The translations under genes were made by a program, and so were the position numbers. From Prorocentrum cordatum (lineage: Eukaryota; Sar; Dinophyceae; Prorocentrales; Prorocentraceae), in the NCBI GenBank assembly GCA_963575745.1, contig CAUYUJ010009791.1, forward strand, positions 413,888-477,887: a DNA stretch of 64,000 nt. Reading direction: 5' to 3'. The notes under the pieces are model-generated. The model was given only the letters and a program-made list of their open reading frames with translations. It did no database searches and had not been told where the DNA came from. Below are positions 1 to 10,445 of this stretch, piece after piece (position 1 is the first letter of the stretch; each line of letters begins with the position of its first letter).

Positions 1-240
1 TCACTTCTGTGGGTTCTTTGGATGTCCTGCGGAGTCGGGGGCCACGCGCACCCAGCCGAGACTTCGCTGCTCCTCGGAATGATGCGACATGTGCAGTAGT
101 CGCCACGTTCGGTGGCTCCTGGGAGGTCCAGCGGAGTCGGGGACCACGCAGATCCGGGCGAGACCTCGCGGCCCCTCTGGGAGGATACGAGGTGCGCAGT
201 TGTCGACACCTTTCGTAGGCGCGTGGCAGGCGCGGCAGAG
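1..240. repeat. Diverged units of a ~100-bp repeat
   Basis: Two-plus imperfect units share the order 'GGGGNCCACGC ... GAC(C)TCGC ... CCTCTGG ... TGTCG.CAC.TTTCG'. The same order of blocks occurs in the tandem satellite at 16.15-17.65 kb, so this is probably an old, diverged relative cut by the window edge. The alignment was by eye and the identity is modest. Confidence 0.45.
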
Positions 241-1013
241 GTGAGGGCAGCGCAGATCGTGCGCATTTTGCGACGTATTCCTTCGCACGGAACGCTCAGG
301 CAAAAAATATTCGCCCCGCTTGGAGAAGGGGCTGGGCTCGTGGAGGAGGAGGAGGAGGAGGAGGAGGAGGAGGAGGACGAGGAGGAGGAGGAGGAGGAGG
401 ATGAGGAGGAGGAGGAGGAGGAGCAGCAGCAGCGAGGGGGGTCTGGGACCGCCCCCTCGACAGTCTGCGGGAAAGAAAGCCCAACAGACGGAGGCGGCGA
501 CCGCCACCGCCACCCCGGCCGGGGTGGCCTGCCCTTCGTTGGGCCCCGCCCGCGCGCGTCGGCCGCGGCCTCGTGCGTTCGACGACCCCTCGCCAGCGCT
601 GGGGCCTTGGCATCGGCATCGCTCGGACGTGCGTGTGCCTATTTTTTTCGGCGAGGACCATCGAGAAGCATCCTGGATCATCGAGCCCCCCCCCCAAAAA
701 AAACAAATACGCACGAAACGAACGAGTACTTGGGGAATTGGCATTTGAGCGATGGCGAAGGGGCGGGAGAATTAGTCAAGCAGTGGCGAGGCGTCTTGGC
801 TTGCCTACAGCCCCGCCAAAGAGTAACCTACGCACCTTTTGCTGTTCGCGCGCAATGTTATTCGACCATTTCTGGCTGGGACTGTTTGGCTTCAGCGCGC
901 CGGGGTGATGTTCTGAGCACGGTGTTTTTTTTGTTGTTGGAACAAGTCTTCGGGTTCTGAGAACATGTCGTGCTATAGGAACTGCCGCGACGGCCGGCCC
1001 CTGCTCACGTTCT
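241..1013. repeat. (GAG)n array with unassigned flanks
   Basis: A purine-strand GAG/GGA array runs at about 341-428. The open frames across it are homopolymeric Glu, Gly or Arg runs and are not treated as genes. Nothing else in the stretch was recognised. Confidence 0.7.
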
Positions 1014-1192
1014 CGGGGGGACGAAGAATGACATAAACACAAAAATCCGGGGGTCCGTGCGGATTTCTCGGTTCCGCGCTGGGGCCCCCTTTGGCGGCGC
1101 CTCCGGCGCCGCCCCTGGCGCGCTCCGCGCGCCAGGGAGGGGGGTCCAGCGCCGATTCGAGAAATACGCGCGGATCTCCGAATTGGTTCCAG
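1014..1192. mobile_element. Family E foldback element, copy 1
   Basis: Outer arm 'acgaagaatgacataaacac' is followed by a near-palindrome built on 'gtgcggatttctcgg', a central 'ggcgcctccggcgcc' palindrome and 'cgcgctccgcgcg', then the inverted arm ending near 'cgcggatctccgaattg'. The same architecture is seen at about 29.3, 42.7, 52.2, 55.0, 58.7 and 62.1 kb, so it is a dispersed non-coding inverted-repeat element of about 180-200 bp. Confidence 0.7.
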
Positions 1193-1598
1193 TACTCGCA
1201 CATTAACTGTTGGCAAATGCCCTGGATACGCCATGGGGGATTTCTGCTGCAGTACATCGATGCAGGCATGTTTTTTGTTTCGAGCGTTTGCGAGTAGGCT
1301 GTGCGAGTAGTGGAAAGCGCTCGGTGAGTTCACGCGTGTCTTCGACAGCCCGCGGCAAGAGCCCCGCCGACGGAAGCGCCGCCCGCCGCCCGCCCCCCCG
1401 CGACAGCCCCGCAGGCGCCCTGCGGCGCAGCGCCCCCGGCTCGCCTGCGCCCTCTGCGCGCCTCCCGCCGGCCCGGCCCGCCCCCCTGGGCCAGGAGCGC
1501 CCCCCGCCGCCCATCGGCGGCCGCCGAAGGGAATGCCGCTGAAATCCTGGCGTTTTTTGACCCCTGTCAGACATGGCCTCGAGGAGCTGGGCCCAGGG
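1193..1598. other. Unassigned GC-rich stretch with a shared block
   Basis: No supportable gene. The last ~50 bases ('cctgtcagacatggcctc' through 'gagctgggcccag') recur almost unchanged at about 6762-6805, so the block is duplicated within the window. Confidence 0.4.
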
Positions 1599-1735
1599 TT
1601 AAGTCGGGACTGTCCCTCCACAGGAGGAAATTTCAAAAATTGCCAGAGCCAAAAGTAGTATGAGGAAGATTTTTCTAGTATGTTTGATCATTTGTTGGTC
1701 CTTTTGTTTTTGGGGTATTGTAGTGGCCTCTGGCC
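1599..1735. mobile_element. Family A element, left part only
   Basis: Begins 'TTAAGTCGGGACTGTCCCTC', the left terminal inverted repeat of family A (see 24140-24300 for an intact copy). No matching right end is seen; the G-run array starts about 50 bp further on. Confidence 0.6.
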
Positions 1736-1787
1736 AGTGCCGCCGATCCGGGGCGCTCCGCAAGATGATGATCAGGATGATGTTGCA

Positions 1788-2612
1788 GGGGAGGGGGTCT
1801 GCTCTGCAGGGAGAGCCCGCTCGGCAGAGGGAGGGACTGCAGGGGAGAGGGGTGGTCCGAGTCTGCTCTGCAGGGGGGGGGGGGGCTGGGGAGGGGGGAG
1901 CGTCCGCTCTGCAGGGGGGGGCTGCACGGAGCGGGGTCCTCTGCAGGGGGGGGGTGGCTGGGCTGCAGGGTGGGGGGGGGGCGGTCCGCTCTGCAGGGGA
2001 GGTGTCCGCTCTGGGAGGAGGGGGGCTGCAGGAGGGCGGGTCTGCTCTGCAGAGGGGAGGGGAGCAGGGGAGGGAGGGGATCCGCTCTGCAGGGGGGGGG
2101 GGGCTGCAGGGAGGAGGTCCGCTCTGCAGGGGGGGGGGCTCTGCAGAGGGGGGGGGAGTGCGGCGGGGGGGGGGGGGGGGGGGGGGGGCGCTCTGCAGTG
2201 GGGCGGGGGGCTACAGGGGCGGGGTCCCCTCTGCAGAGGGGGGGGGGCTGGGGGGAGGGGAGCGTCCGCTCTGCAGGGGGGGGCTGCACGGAGCGGGGTC
2301 TGCTCTCTGCAGCGGGGGGGGGCTGGGCTGCAGGGAGGGGGGGGCGGTCCCGCTCTGCAGGGGAGGGGCGTCCGCTCTGGGAGGGGGGGGGCTGCAGGAG
2401 GGCGGGTCTGCTCTGCAGAAAGGGGGGGAGCAGGGGAGGAGAGGGGGAGGGGATCCGCTCTGCAGGGGGGGGGGGCTGCAGTGAGGAGGTCCGCTCTGCA
2501 GGGGGGGGGGGCTCTGCAGAGGGGGTGGTGGTGCAGGGGGAGGGGGGGTTCGCTCTGCAGTGGGGCGGGGGGGCTACAGGGGCGAGGTCCGCTCTGCAGG
2601 GGCAGGGTGTTT
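1788..2612 (+). repeat. G-run minisatellite with CTCTGCAG spacers
   Basis: Tens of units of 'GTCCGCTCTGCAG' followed by 6-12 consecutive G. Blocks at about 1858-2200 and 2225-2600 repeat in the same order, suggesting a higher-order duplication of about 370-380 bp. Every unit offers a G-tract on one strand and a PstI site. The long frames here (Gly/Arg/Ala-rich, or Pro-rich on the other strand) are repeat translations. Confidence 0.9.
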
Positions 2613-2662
2613 TTAGTATATTTGTTGTTTAATAGCGAAAACGGATAGGTTTCTAGTAGGGT

Positions 2663-2945
2663 CAACAGTTACACACTTCGTGGTCTTCGAGGTCCCAGAA
2701 GTCGATTACCGGGCCACATTCTGAATGCCCGGAGCCAACTGTAGGCCACTTCGTGGTCTTCGAGTTCCCAGAACTCCATTCCCGGGCCACATATTGAATG
2801 CCCGGAGCCAACTGTAGGCCACTTCATGTGTTTCGAGTTCCCAAGACTCCATTCCCGGGGTACATTTTGAATGCCCGGAGCCAACTGTAGGCCACTTCGT
2901 GTTCTCCGAGCTCCCAGAACTCCATTCCCGGGCCACATTTTGAAT
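2663..2945. repeat. ~72-bp tandem repeat, 4 units
   Basis: Unit of about 72 bp containing 'CCATTCCCGGGCCACAT', 'TTGAATGCCCGGAGCCAACT' and 'GTAGGCCACTTCGTG'. Four units are visible, the first truncated. They run directly into the hexanucleotide block. Confidence 0.9.
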
Positions 2946-4425
2946 GCTGAGGCAAGCTGATGCTGAGGCTGAGGCAGGCTGATGCTGATGCAGGCTGAGA
3001 CTGAGGCCGAGGCTGAAGGCAGACTGAGGCTGAGGCTGAAGCAGGCTGAGGCTGAGGCTGAGGCAGGCTGAGGCTGAGGCTGAGGCAGGCTGATGCTGAG
3101 GCAGGCTGAGGCTGAGGCTGAGGCTGATGGCTGAGGCTGAGGCAGGCTGAGGCTGAGGCAGGCTGAGGCTGAGCAGGCTGAGGCAGGCTGAAGGCTGAGG
3201 CTGAGGCTGAGCAGGCTGAGGCTGAGGCTGAGGCAGGAGGCTGAGGCTGAGGCTGAGGCAGGCTGATGCTGAGGCAGGCTGAGGCTGAGGCTGAGGCTGA
3301 TGCAGGCTGAGGCTGAGGCAGGCTGAGGCTGAGGCCGAGGCTGAAGGCAGACTGAGGCTGAGGCTGAAGCAGGCTGAGGCTGAGGCTGAGGCAGGCTGAG
3401 GCTGAGGCTGAGGCAGGCTGATGCTGAGGCAGGCTGAGGCTGAGGCTGAGGCTGATGAGGCTGAGGCTGAGCTGAGGCTGAGGCTGAGGCTGAGGCCGAG
3501 GCTGAGGCTGAGGCTGAGGCTGAGGCTGAGGCTGAGGCTGAAGACTTGAGGCTGAGGCTGAAGCAGGCTGAGGCTGAGGCTGAGGCTGAGGCAGGCTGAG
3601 GCTGCTGAGGCTGAGGCTGAGGCTGAGGCTGAGGCTGAGGCTGAGGCTGAAGCAGGCTGAGGCTGAGGCTGAGGCAGGCTGAGGCTGAGGCTGAGGCTGA
3701 GGCAGGCTGATGCTGAGGCAGGCTGAGGCTGAGGCTGAGGCTGATGCAGGCTGAGGCTGAGGCAGGCTGAGGCTGAGGCCGAGGCTGAGGGCAGACTGAG
3801 GCTGAGGCTGAAGCAGGCTGAGGCTGAGGCTGAGGCTGAGGCAGGCTGAGGCTGAGGCTGAGGCAGGCTGATGCTGAGGCAGGCTGAGGCTGAGGCTGAG
3901 GCTGATGCAGGCTGAGGCTGAGGCAGGCTGAGGCTGAGGCCGAGGCTGAAGGCAGACTGAGGCTGAGGCTGAAGCAGGCTGAGCTGAGGCTGAGGCAGGC
4001 TGAGGCTGAGGCTGAGGCAGGCTGAGGCTGAGGCAGGCTGAGGCTGAGGCTGAGGCTGAGGCAGGCTGAGGCTGAGGCAGGCTGAGGCTGAGGCCGAGGC
4101 TGAGGCAGGCTGAGGCTGAGGCTGAGGCAGGCTGAGGCTGAGGCAGGCTGAGGCTGAGGCTGAGGCTGAGGCTGAGGCTGAGGCAGGCTGAGGCTGAGGC
4201 TGAGGCTGATGCAGGCTGAGGCTGAGGCAGGCTGAGGCTGAGGCCGAGGCTGCAGGCAGACTGAGGCCGAGGCTGAAGCAGACTGAGGCTGAGGCTGAGG
4301 CAGGCTGAGGCTGAGGCTGAGGCTGAGGCTGAGGCAGGCTGAGGCTGAGGCTGAGGCTGATGCAGGCTGAGGCTGAGGCAGGCTGAGGCCGAGGCCGACG
4401 GCAGACTGAGGCTGAGGCTGTGACT
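2946..4425. repeat. (GAGGCT)n / (GAGGCA)n block, ~1.5 kb
   Basis: About 1.5 kb of GAGGCTGAGGCT with regular GAGGCA, GATGCT and GAGGCC variants. A longer composite (about 180-300 bp) recurs, e.g. the segments containing 'ctgaggccgaggctgaaggc'. A 614-codon open frame on the - strand (Ser-Leu, Gln-Pro, Ala-Ser dipeptides) is a product of the repeat and is not called as a gene. Confidence 0.93.
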
Positions 4426-4683
4426 GCGACTGCCGTTGCCACTGCGACTGCCATCGCGAATGCGACTACGACTGCGAGAACAGCAGAATTCTGCAACAGG
4501 ATTCTCATCTGAATCTTAAGGGGAATGCTTCCAGATATGCTCCTACACATCGCTTTTAGGTTGCTTTGCCGGGATATTTTACATTTGTTGTCCTAGATCG
4601 GCCTGTGATGTCCAACATATATTTCAAAAATGATGACCCCCTCCCCCCCGGATCATGTGTGTCATTGGTACGCCGGTGGAAAT
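4426..4683. other. No feature recognised
   Basis: A short tail of degenerate 'ACTGCGACTGCC' repeats (to about 4490), then about 190 bp in which nothing was recognised. Confidence 0.4.
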
Positions 4684-4705
4684 ACATATATATATATATA
4701 TACAT

Positions 4706-4737
<32 letters not shown>

Positions 4738-4846
4738 ATGTTCATCTATATATGTATATATTTATATACATACATACATGTATATATATACATCTATGTA
4801 AATATACACAAATGTATATATACATACATACATATAACGAATGCTA
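4684..4846. repeat. (TA)n / ATACAT microsatellite
   Basis: AT-dinucleotide tracts interrupted by ACAT and GTAT steps: the only extended AT-only stretch in an otherwise GC-rich neighbourhood. The open frames here are Tyr-Ile alternations. Confidence 0.9.
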
Positions 4847-5139
4847 GCCAAACAAATGCCCCTTCGGGAAACTATCCGACGGAGAGCGAACGTACGCTTG
4901 TAATGTAAACAGATACACGCACACGTACGCATTGGATAATGCATTCCGACGTCTTGCGTGCAGATGTCTAGGCCGCTTCGGTCGACGAATAAATCGTTTT
5001 CGCCTTCGTGGAACAGTGTACGTGCGCGCGTGCGCGGCGGCCTTGCCCTTCGCGCGCTGTTACGTTTCCCCACGCCGGTGCCATCAGGAACCGACGTGCG
5101 CGCGGCGGCCCTGTCTGCCTCCGGATTGTATGTTCCGTG

Positions 5140-6035
5140 CAGGAAGGGGCACGGCCGCCGCGCGCGTGGCGGCTATTGTGGGGTTGGGTTGGGTCGGGGC
5201 ACACTGGCCGCCGCGCGCGCGGCGGCTCCTGGCGCCCCCGAGTGGCATTCCACGCAGGAGAAGCTGGAGCCGCCGCGCGCGCGGCGGCTGGGGGTCCTCA
5301 AGAGCGCGCGCGGCGGCTCTTGCTGCTCCCCAGGAGCATTCTGCATTGGAAGAAGGCAGGGCCGCCGCCGCGCGCGCGGCGGCTTGGGATTCTCAAGAGT
5401 TGTCGCGCGCGCGGCGGCTGTTGCTGGAGTTGTATTTCCCACGCAGGAGAAGGCAGGACCGCCGTGCGCGCGGCGGCTGAGGGCCCTCACGAGCGCCGTG
5501 CGCGTGGCTGCTCCTGGCGGTCCCGAGCTGTATTTCTCCCGCAGGAAAGAGGACAAGGCCGCCGCGCGCGCGGCGGCTCGGGGCCACCACGAGCCGAAGA
5601 GCTGTCACGCGGGCTGCGGCTCGTGCTGCTTCCGATATGTGGGGAGGGCCGCCGCGCGCGCGGCGGCTGGGGGGGTGGGGCAGGGGGTGGGCGGGGGGGG
5701 GGAGGGGGCGGGGGCTCAAGAGCCGCCGCGCGCGCGGCGGCTCTTCGTGCTTTAGATTTGTATTCTACAACGCAGAAGGGAACAGGGCCGCCGCGCGCGC
5801 GGCGGCTGGTGGGTTCTCCAGGTTTGTCGCGCGCGCGGCGGCTGCTGGTGTTCCCGAGTGGTTTGTTCTCGCACACGATGGCAGCGCCCCCGCGCGCGCG
5901 GAGCCGCCGTGCGGGCTGCGGCTCGGGCCCTCGTACAGCAGCGGCCGCGCGCGCGGCTGCCCTGCGTGCTCCAGGCAGGTATGTTCCCATTCAGACGAGG
6001 CCAGTGCCACCGCGCGCGCAGCCGAGCAGCGCGCG
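5140..6035. repeat. Array of GC palindromes
   Basis: The perfect palindrome GCCGCCGCGCGCGCGGCGGC, or a slightly shortened form, recurs about 15 times at roughly 60-110 bp intervals. Between copies the spacers themselves look related ('ttgtatttc.cacgcaggag' motifs). This is a degenerate tandem array whose most conserved part is the hairpin. All frames across it are Arg/Ala-rich repeat translations. Confidence 0.85.
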
Positions 6036-6379
6036 GCAGCCTACAATGCGCCGGCGCACGCGTTCGCGTGGCGGTTCTTGTTTTGTCCGCAATAGGAATG
6101 CCGCCGCGCTGGCCCGCGAACTGAAGCGGACCTTTTCTGGCGGTTGCCGATTGGGTTTCCAAGTTGGAATGCGGTTTTTGCGTGCTCGTCTATCGGTGCA
6201 GCCTACAATGTGCCGCTGCGCGCGCGTGGCTGTTTTTTTGTATTGTTCGCGATGGAAAAACGCCATGCGCGGGTCACTGCACTCTGGGTATCCTCATTTG
6301 GATGCCCAGAGTGCACTCACCTGAGTGCACCCTGGTGAGGCGATGGGGCTGAGAGTGCACTCGTGGTGTGTGCGCGAGC
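6036..6379. other. Degenerate edge of the palindrome array
   Basis: Weak copies of the previous array ('cagcctacaatg.gccg'), then small 'GAGTGCACTC' palindromes at about 6308-6362. No gene supported. Confidence 0.4.
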
Positions 6380-6520
6380 CGAGTGTCGGTGCTGAGTGTC
6401 GGCGCTGAGTGCGAGTGCCGAGTGTCGGCGCCGAGAGTCGGTGCCGAGCGTCGGTGCCAAGCGTCGGCGACGATCGTCGTTGACGCGCCGAGTGTCGGCG
6501 CCGATCGTCGTTGACAAGGG
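6380..6520. repeat. Minisatellite GAGTGTCGGCGCC
   Basis: Roughly ten 12-14 bp units such as 'gagtgtcggcgcc' and 'gagcgtcggtgcc'. Confidence 0.8.
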
Positions 6521-6639
6521 GGGTCTCTAAAGACCTGCCCTCCCGCGCGAACCCAACGCAGGAATCTGCCCGTGGACGCGGAGTGCCAGGGTGGTCGCGT
6601 GGACGTCCCCAGCGGTCCAGTATGCCCCACATTCTTTAT

Positions 6640-6746
6640 GTTTTCCTATATGCGCATCGCAGCGCCTCGAATGTTGTTTTTTAGCTGTCCTCCCATATTT
6701 GTGTCCAACATTGTTTTTTGACATTAGGGGGACATGCCCGACCTAA
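6640..6746. mobile_element. Family A element, right part only
   Basis: Ends in 'GGGGGACATGCCCGACCTAA', the right terminus of family A. The left terminus is not visible, so the exact start is uncertain. Confidence 0.55.
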
Positions 6747-6924
6747 ATATTGGCGTATTTGGCCCCTGTCAGACATGGCCTCGGGGAGCTGGGCCCAGTG
6801 GGAAGGCCCCGGGGAGAATCAGGGCCCGCTCCCCGCAGGGCCAGCGCCCTCCAGGCCGAGGGCAAAGGGGGCTCCCAGACCTCCCAGAGAGAGTGCCAGG
6901 AGACGGGCCCCCCCAGGCCAACCG

Positions 6925-7083
6925 CGAAGTCGGGCCTGTCCCTCTGCAGGGGGAATATTCAAGAATAGTTGAAACATAGTCGTGGAACCAATTGTTATAC
7001 GATTTTTGAATAGTTCGGGGGATATTTTTGGTAAGTTTATGGTTCGTCCCAAATCCGCCTGTAGGGGGACATGCTCGATCTAA
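6925..7083. mobile_element. Family A element, complete (159 bp)
   Basis: Starts CGAAGTCGGG and ends TCGATCTAA (canonical CCCGACCTAA with two changes). Flanks GCCAACCG and TCCTACCG match at 6 of 8 positions, weakly consistent with an 8-bp target duplication. Confidence 0.75.
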
Positions 7084-7111
7084 TCCTACCGACCCTTCTG
7101 GGCGGCCTGAA

Positions 7112-7335
7112 GCCTCGACGGGAATGTTTAGGTGCCGAGTCGGGGAAACGTGACGCGGGCATGCCGACGTTTTCGGACGAGCGTGTTCTGGACGTTGGCG
7201 GACCATTCTCGTTTTCGTGGGACGTCTGCAGCGGGAGGCCGCGTCAAGTTTCCGATTCGTTTTCGTCGTTTTTACGATGGCCCCGTCCGGCCAACCCGAG
7301 TCCCCCGCACCCGAGTCTTATACGTCTCACCGATC
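7112..7335. mobile_element. Family L inverted-repeat element, copy 1
   Basis: Left part 'gagtcggggaaacgtgacg' and right part 'acccgagtcttatacgtctc' form imperfect inverted arms, and the interior ('cgcgtcaagtttc', 'gatggccccgtccggccaac') matches the copy at 53139-53360. Confidence 0.55.
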
Positions 7336-7394
7336 TTGGCATGCCCAGACACCCGTCACGTTGCCAAAGAAGCACGGCGGGAGTTGTTTTTTGT

Positions 7395-7506
7395 TCGCTC
7401 TTTTCGGCCTCCGGGGGCCCTCGCTGGGCCCCAGGACCGCCAACAAGAAGACTCGGGATGACAAGCCTGTCGCAGGGGAAGGGTCCAGACCTCTGGGCGT
7501 CGACGC
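7395..7506 (+). repeat. Family J fragment
   Basis: 'ggcctccgggggccctcgct' followed by a 'gggatgacaagcc' block and 'gggaagggtccagacctctg' matches the interior of family J copies at 19.6, 28.7 and 57.5 kb. Confidence 0.6.
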
Positions 7507-7626
7507 TTTTGCTGGGGGGGGATCTTTGCGTAGCGTTTTTGTTCCCCAACGCGCGTTTTCGCCCGGTTGCGGGCCTCGGGGCCTTCGCAAATGGATCCGG
7601 CTCGGGATAATGGAGCGGGCGAAATT

Positions 7627-7633
7627 TGTCTAA

Positions 7634-7670
<37 letters not shown>
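7627..7670. repeat. (TC)n(TA)n microsatellite
   Basis: Dinucleotide tract TCTCTC passing into TATATA. Confidence 0.9.
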
Positions 7671-9410
7671 GTTTCCGTCGCCAGGGGCGCTGCCCCAGGG
7701 CGGCTGGAAAGGTCATACCTTGACGTGCCACCGTAAGGGTATAACAATTTCCAGCTGCTCTGGGGCAGGCGCCCCCGACAGCAAAACATTGTATGTTACA
7801 CCGTTCTTCGCCCGCTAAAAGATAGGGTCCAGGGCTCCGGTCGCGATGTTTCGCGATGCTGCATTGTTCGGCGGCGAGCGAGAGGAGGAAGTGAGAAGGG
7901 GCGACGGTGCTTCTCAGAAGGCATACCTGGCATTCTAAAAGGATTTTTGTGCTTTCGGGGGCGGCTTAGAAAACTTCTCAGAAGGCCCGGGGACTTCGAG
8001 CCTTCTGGGAAGGCCCGCCCTTTCTCACTCCCTCCCGAGCTCGCCGCCGACTTGTGGTTGCAACGTTAGATCTGATCTGCGGGGGGGCCATTCCAATCCG
8101 ATCGATCCAACTCGCTATCGAGTCTGGCCAGCCCGAACCCATTTGATTCCGACATTATGACGCTCCGAGGTAGCCAGCTGTTCGCACGGCAATGTTGTGC
8201 ACCTTGGCGCAGCCGTGTCCGACAAGTTGATCCGATCCGATTTCCCGATTCGATGTTGTGCCGGCCGCCAGCAGCGGCGGTGGTGCACGAAGTGCAGAGG
8301 GGGCACGTCCAAGGCTGCTGACGCGTCGGTCCGGGCCGTCGCGGCAGCGGTAGGCGCCAGGGAGCGGCGCGAGCCGGGAGCGGTTAGACGTGAGCTCTTG
8401 GCTCGCATCGCGGCTGTGATAGCGCGCAGCTCCGCGCGAGCAGTCAGCCAACGAGCGGCCATGGGGAGTTCCAATGGCCCGCTCCCCACTGTGAGGCAAC
8501 ACGTCCGTGCCACTGACGAAGAGGGGGAGGACGTAGTGCTTTCCTCCTCCTCCTCCTCCTCCTCCTCCTCCTCCTCCTCCTCTTCTGTTCGTCCTCGTGC
8601 CTCTGCGCCCCTGTTGAATCATGCACATGGGGCGGGATTTGCCCGCCCCGCGCGCGCGGTGCTCAGGGCAGGAGCCTCGCCGGAATCCGCGGCCAGCCGC
8701 CCGTCGGCGCCCCGAGCGCTGCGCCGTGGGCCTCCTGCCCCCTCCCCGGCCCGCTGGCCCCTTCTGTGCGCGTCCCTCCTGCCCTGCCTCGACTTTGGCC
8801 CTCGGCTCCCCCCCTCTCCCCTCTCTCGGGCTGGACGAAAGGGGCGGATTGGGAAAGGGGGGGTTACGAAATTTGCTGCGTGCAGCTGGTTTCGGCCCCA
8901 CCGAAGGGCCCATTCCTCGATACGCCGCCTCCGGCGCTGGGAGGCGCCGGGAAATTCAGCTCCGTGAGCTGATTCTCAAACCCCCCCTTTGCTATCCCCC
9001 CCTTTCGCCCGACCCGACTCTCCTCTCTCCGTGTCCTCTCCTTGCCCTTGGGTTTCTGGGTTCGTGGGTGGGCGTGCTCTCCCTCGCCCTCCTTGCTTGG
9101 CTTCTTCTCCCCGTCCCCCCGTGCGTCCGTCTGTCGGCCCGGTCTGTCCTGCCCTGTCGCCCTCCTTACCTCTCCCCCTCGCGCTCCTCGGCTCCTCGTT
9201 GTCCTGCCCGTTTTTTGGCTTAGCCTGGCCCGCTTTTCTTTGTCGGCCTGCCCCGCGGTCCGAGTAAGAGTTGCGGCGTTGCCTGTTGAGTGCCGAACCT
9301 TCTCGGAACGTGCACGCGGTATGGTTTCCACAATTTTCAGTCGGATGTAGAGACAGTTCCTAAGTCATTAATTTCTTGGAGTCGCCACGCGACGAGGATA
9401 GTCCACAATA
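7671..9410. other. No supportable gene; short (TCC)n array
   Basis: Contains a (TCC)n run at about 8543-8582. A coding-like patch at roughly 8280-8540 (+; Ala/Arg/Val helical composition) runs straight into the TCC run and has no recognised relatives. 8584-9250 is pyrimidine-biased with no convincing frame. Confidence 0.35.
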
Positions 9411-9643
9411 GCGCGAGATAGGGGGGATGTGCCCAGGGGGGGGGACCGAATGGACCCCCAATCGCCCATTGATCGCCGATGGGAGCCTGGTGTTCTGCTC
9501 CGCCCGGGACCTCGCGGATTCGCGATCGGGGGCATGGTACCCCCAAACATCCTCGCTTGAGGTCTGGGTCTTTCCACATGTCATAGTTACTTAATCATTG
9601 TTTTGCCGATCGGCGCGGGCCCTTGGCTCCCCCCCCTCCCTGG

Positions 9644-9762
9644 AGTAGATCCTGGTTGTTTTGGGCGCACGCACTGTTGCAAACAGTCGCATTAAGCAGA
9701 GGTCCGGAGCCAGACCCCCCCTCCACCCCCTTCCGCCCAATGTCGAAACGCCGAAAACGAAA
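9644..9762 (+). repeat. Dispersed repeat shared with 11431-11580
   Basis: 'tggagtagatc.tggttgtt' plus 'gcagaggtccggagccagac' recur in the same order at 11431-11580. Function unknown. Confidence 0.65.
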
Positions 9763-9966
9763 TCATCGCTCACTATCCCTCTCTGCCCTCCCCTGCCTCA
9801 GGCTGCAGATCCCGGGCGATTAGAGTCAGTATCGGCGCTGGTATGTCCGAGGTGGAACACCGGCATAATCTTGCCTGGTTTCGCTCAGTCGCGCCCAGTC
9901 CGGCTGCGTCCTGGACCTCATCAGGTTGAGCCCAGCGACCCCCAAATCCAGCTTCTTAGCTTTGAA

Positions 9967-10158
9967 TCGGGGGCGGCCAAGAGGGGGGTGATGACTATGG
10001 GGGGGGTGATTTCATGGCGGGGGCAATGATACTTCCTCAGATGGCGTGGCGCCTCTCCTTACTCCATTACGCTCCCAGCCCCCCCTGGGCCGCGCACATG
10101 TGCCTCCGGCCATGATTTGCGCCCCCCTCTTGGACGCACCCTTCTTGGCCGCCCCTGA
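9967..10158. mobile_element. Family C foldback element, copy 1
   Basis: Starts 'tcgggggcggccaagagggg' and ends with the inverted 'cttcttggccgcccctga'. The interior contains 'tcatggcgggggcaatgat', 'cctccggccatgatttgc' and 'gggccgcgcacatg', shared with copies at 28.6-29.2, 44.18-44.37 and 61.26-61.46 kb. Non-coding, about 195 bp. Confidence 0.8.
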
Positions 10159-10239
10159 TTGAAGAGTTTCCACGAAGACCAGTCATCGTAATACCATCAT
10201 ATCATAAGCAACACTGAGGATTGAGCCTAGGGGCTTTTC

Positions 10240-10445
10240 AAGCCAAGGCGAACCTCGGCCACTCGTAGGTGCCACGGCTGGGTCTGAGGAGCGGCAGGAA
10301 AGCCAGAGCGCCTCCTGAGCCCAAAGTGGTCCTTGTCGCGGCGTCTTGACTGTACGCAGCCTCTCTTCTCACTCATGCGATGTTCTGAGCTGTTGAATTC
10401 GGGCCCCCCAGAAGTCTTGACCCTTAAACCCCAGGGCCGATAGCA
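10240..10445 (-). repeat. Family N, diverged third copy
   Basis: 'ctgtacgcagcctctcttct', 'cactcatgcgatgttctgag' and 'agaagtcttgacccttaaac' match the 260-bp inverted pair at 27.2 and 29.5 kb, in the orientation of the 29.5-kb copy. Confidence 0.6.

Noticed and set aside
1638-1655. Relic spliced leader (GAGCCAAAA)
   Set aside because: Only nine bases match and there is no adjacent start codon; expected by chance.
2706-4550. 614-codon open frame of Ser-Leu / Gln-Pro / Ala-Ser dipeptides
   Set aside because: Direct translation of the GAGGCT hexanucleotide block; no independent coding sign.
5008-6324. 438-codon Arg/Ala-rich protein
   Set aside because: Produced by the CGCCGCGCGCG palindrome array in all frames.
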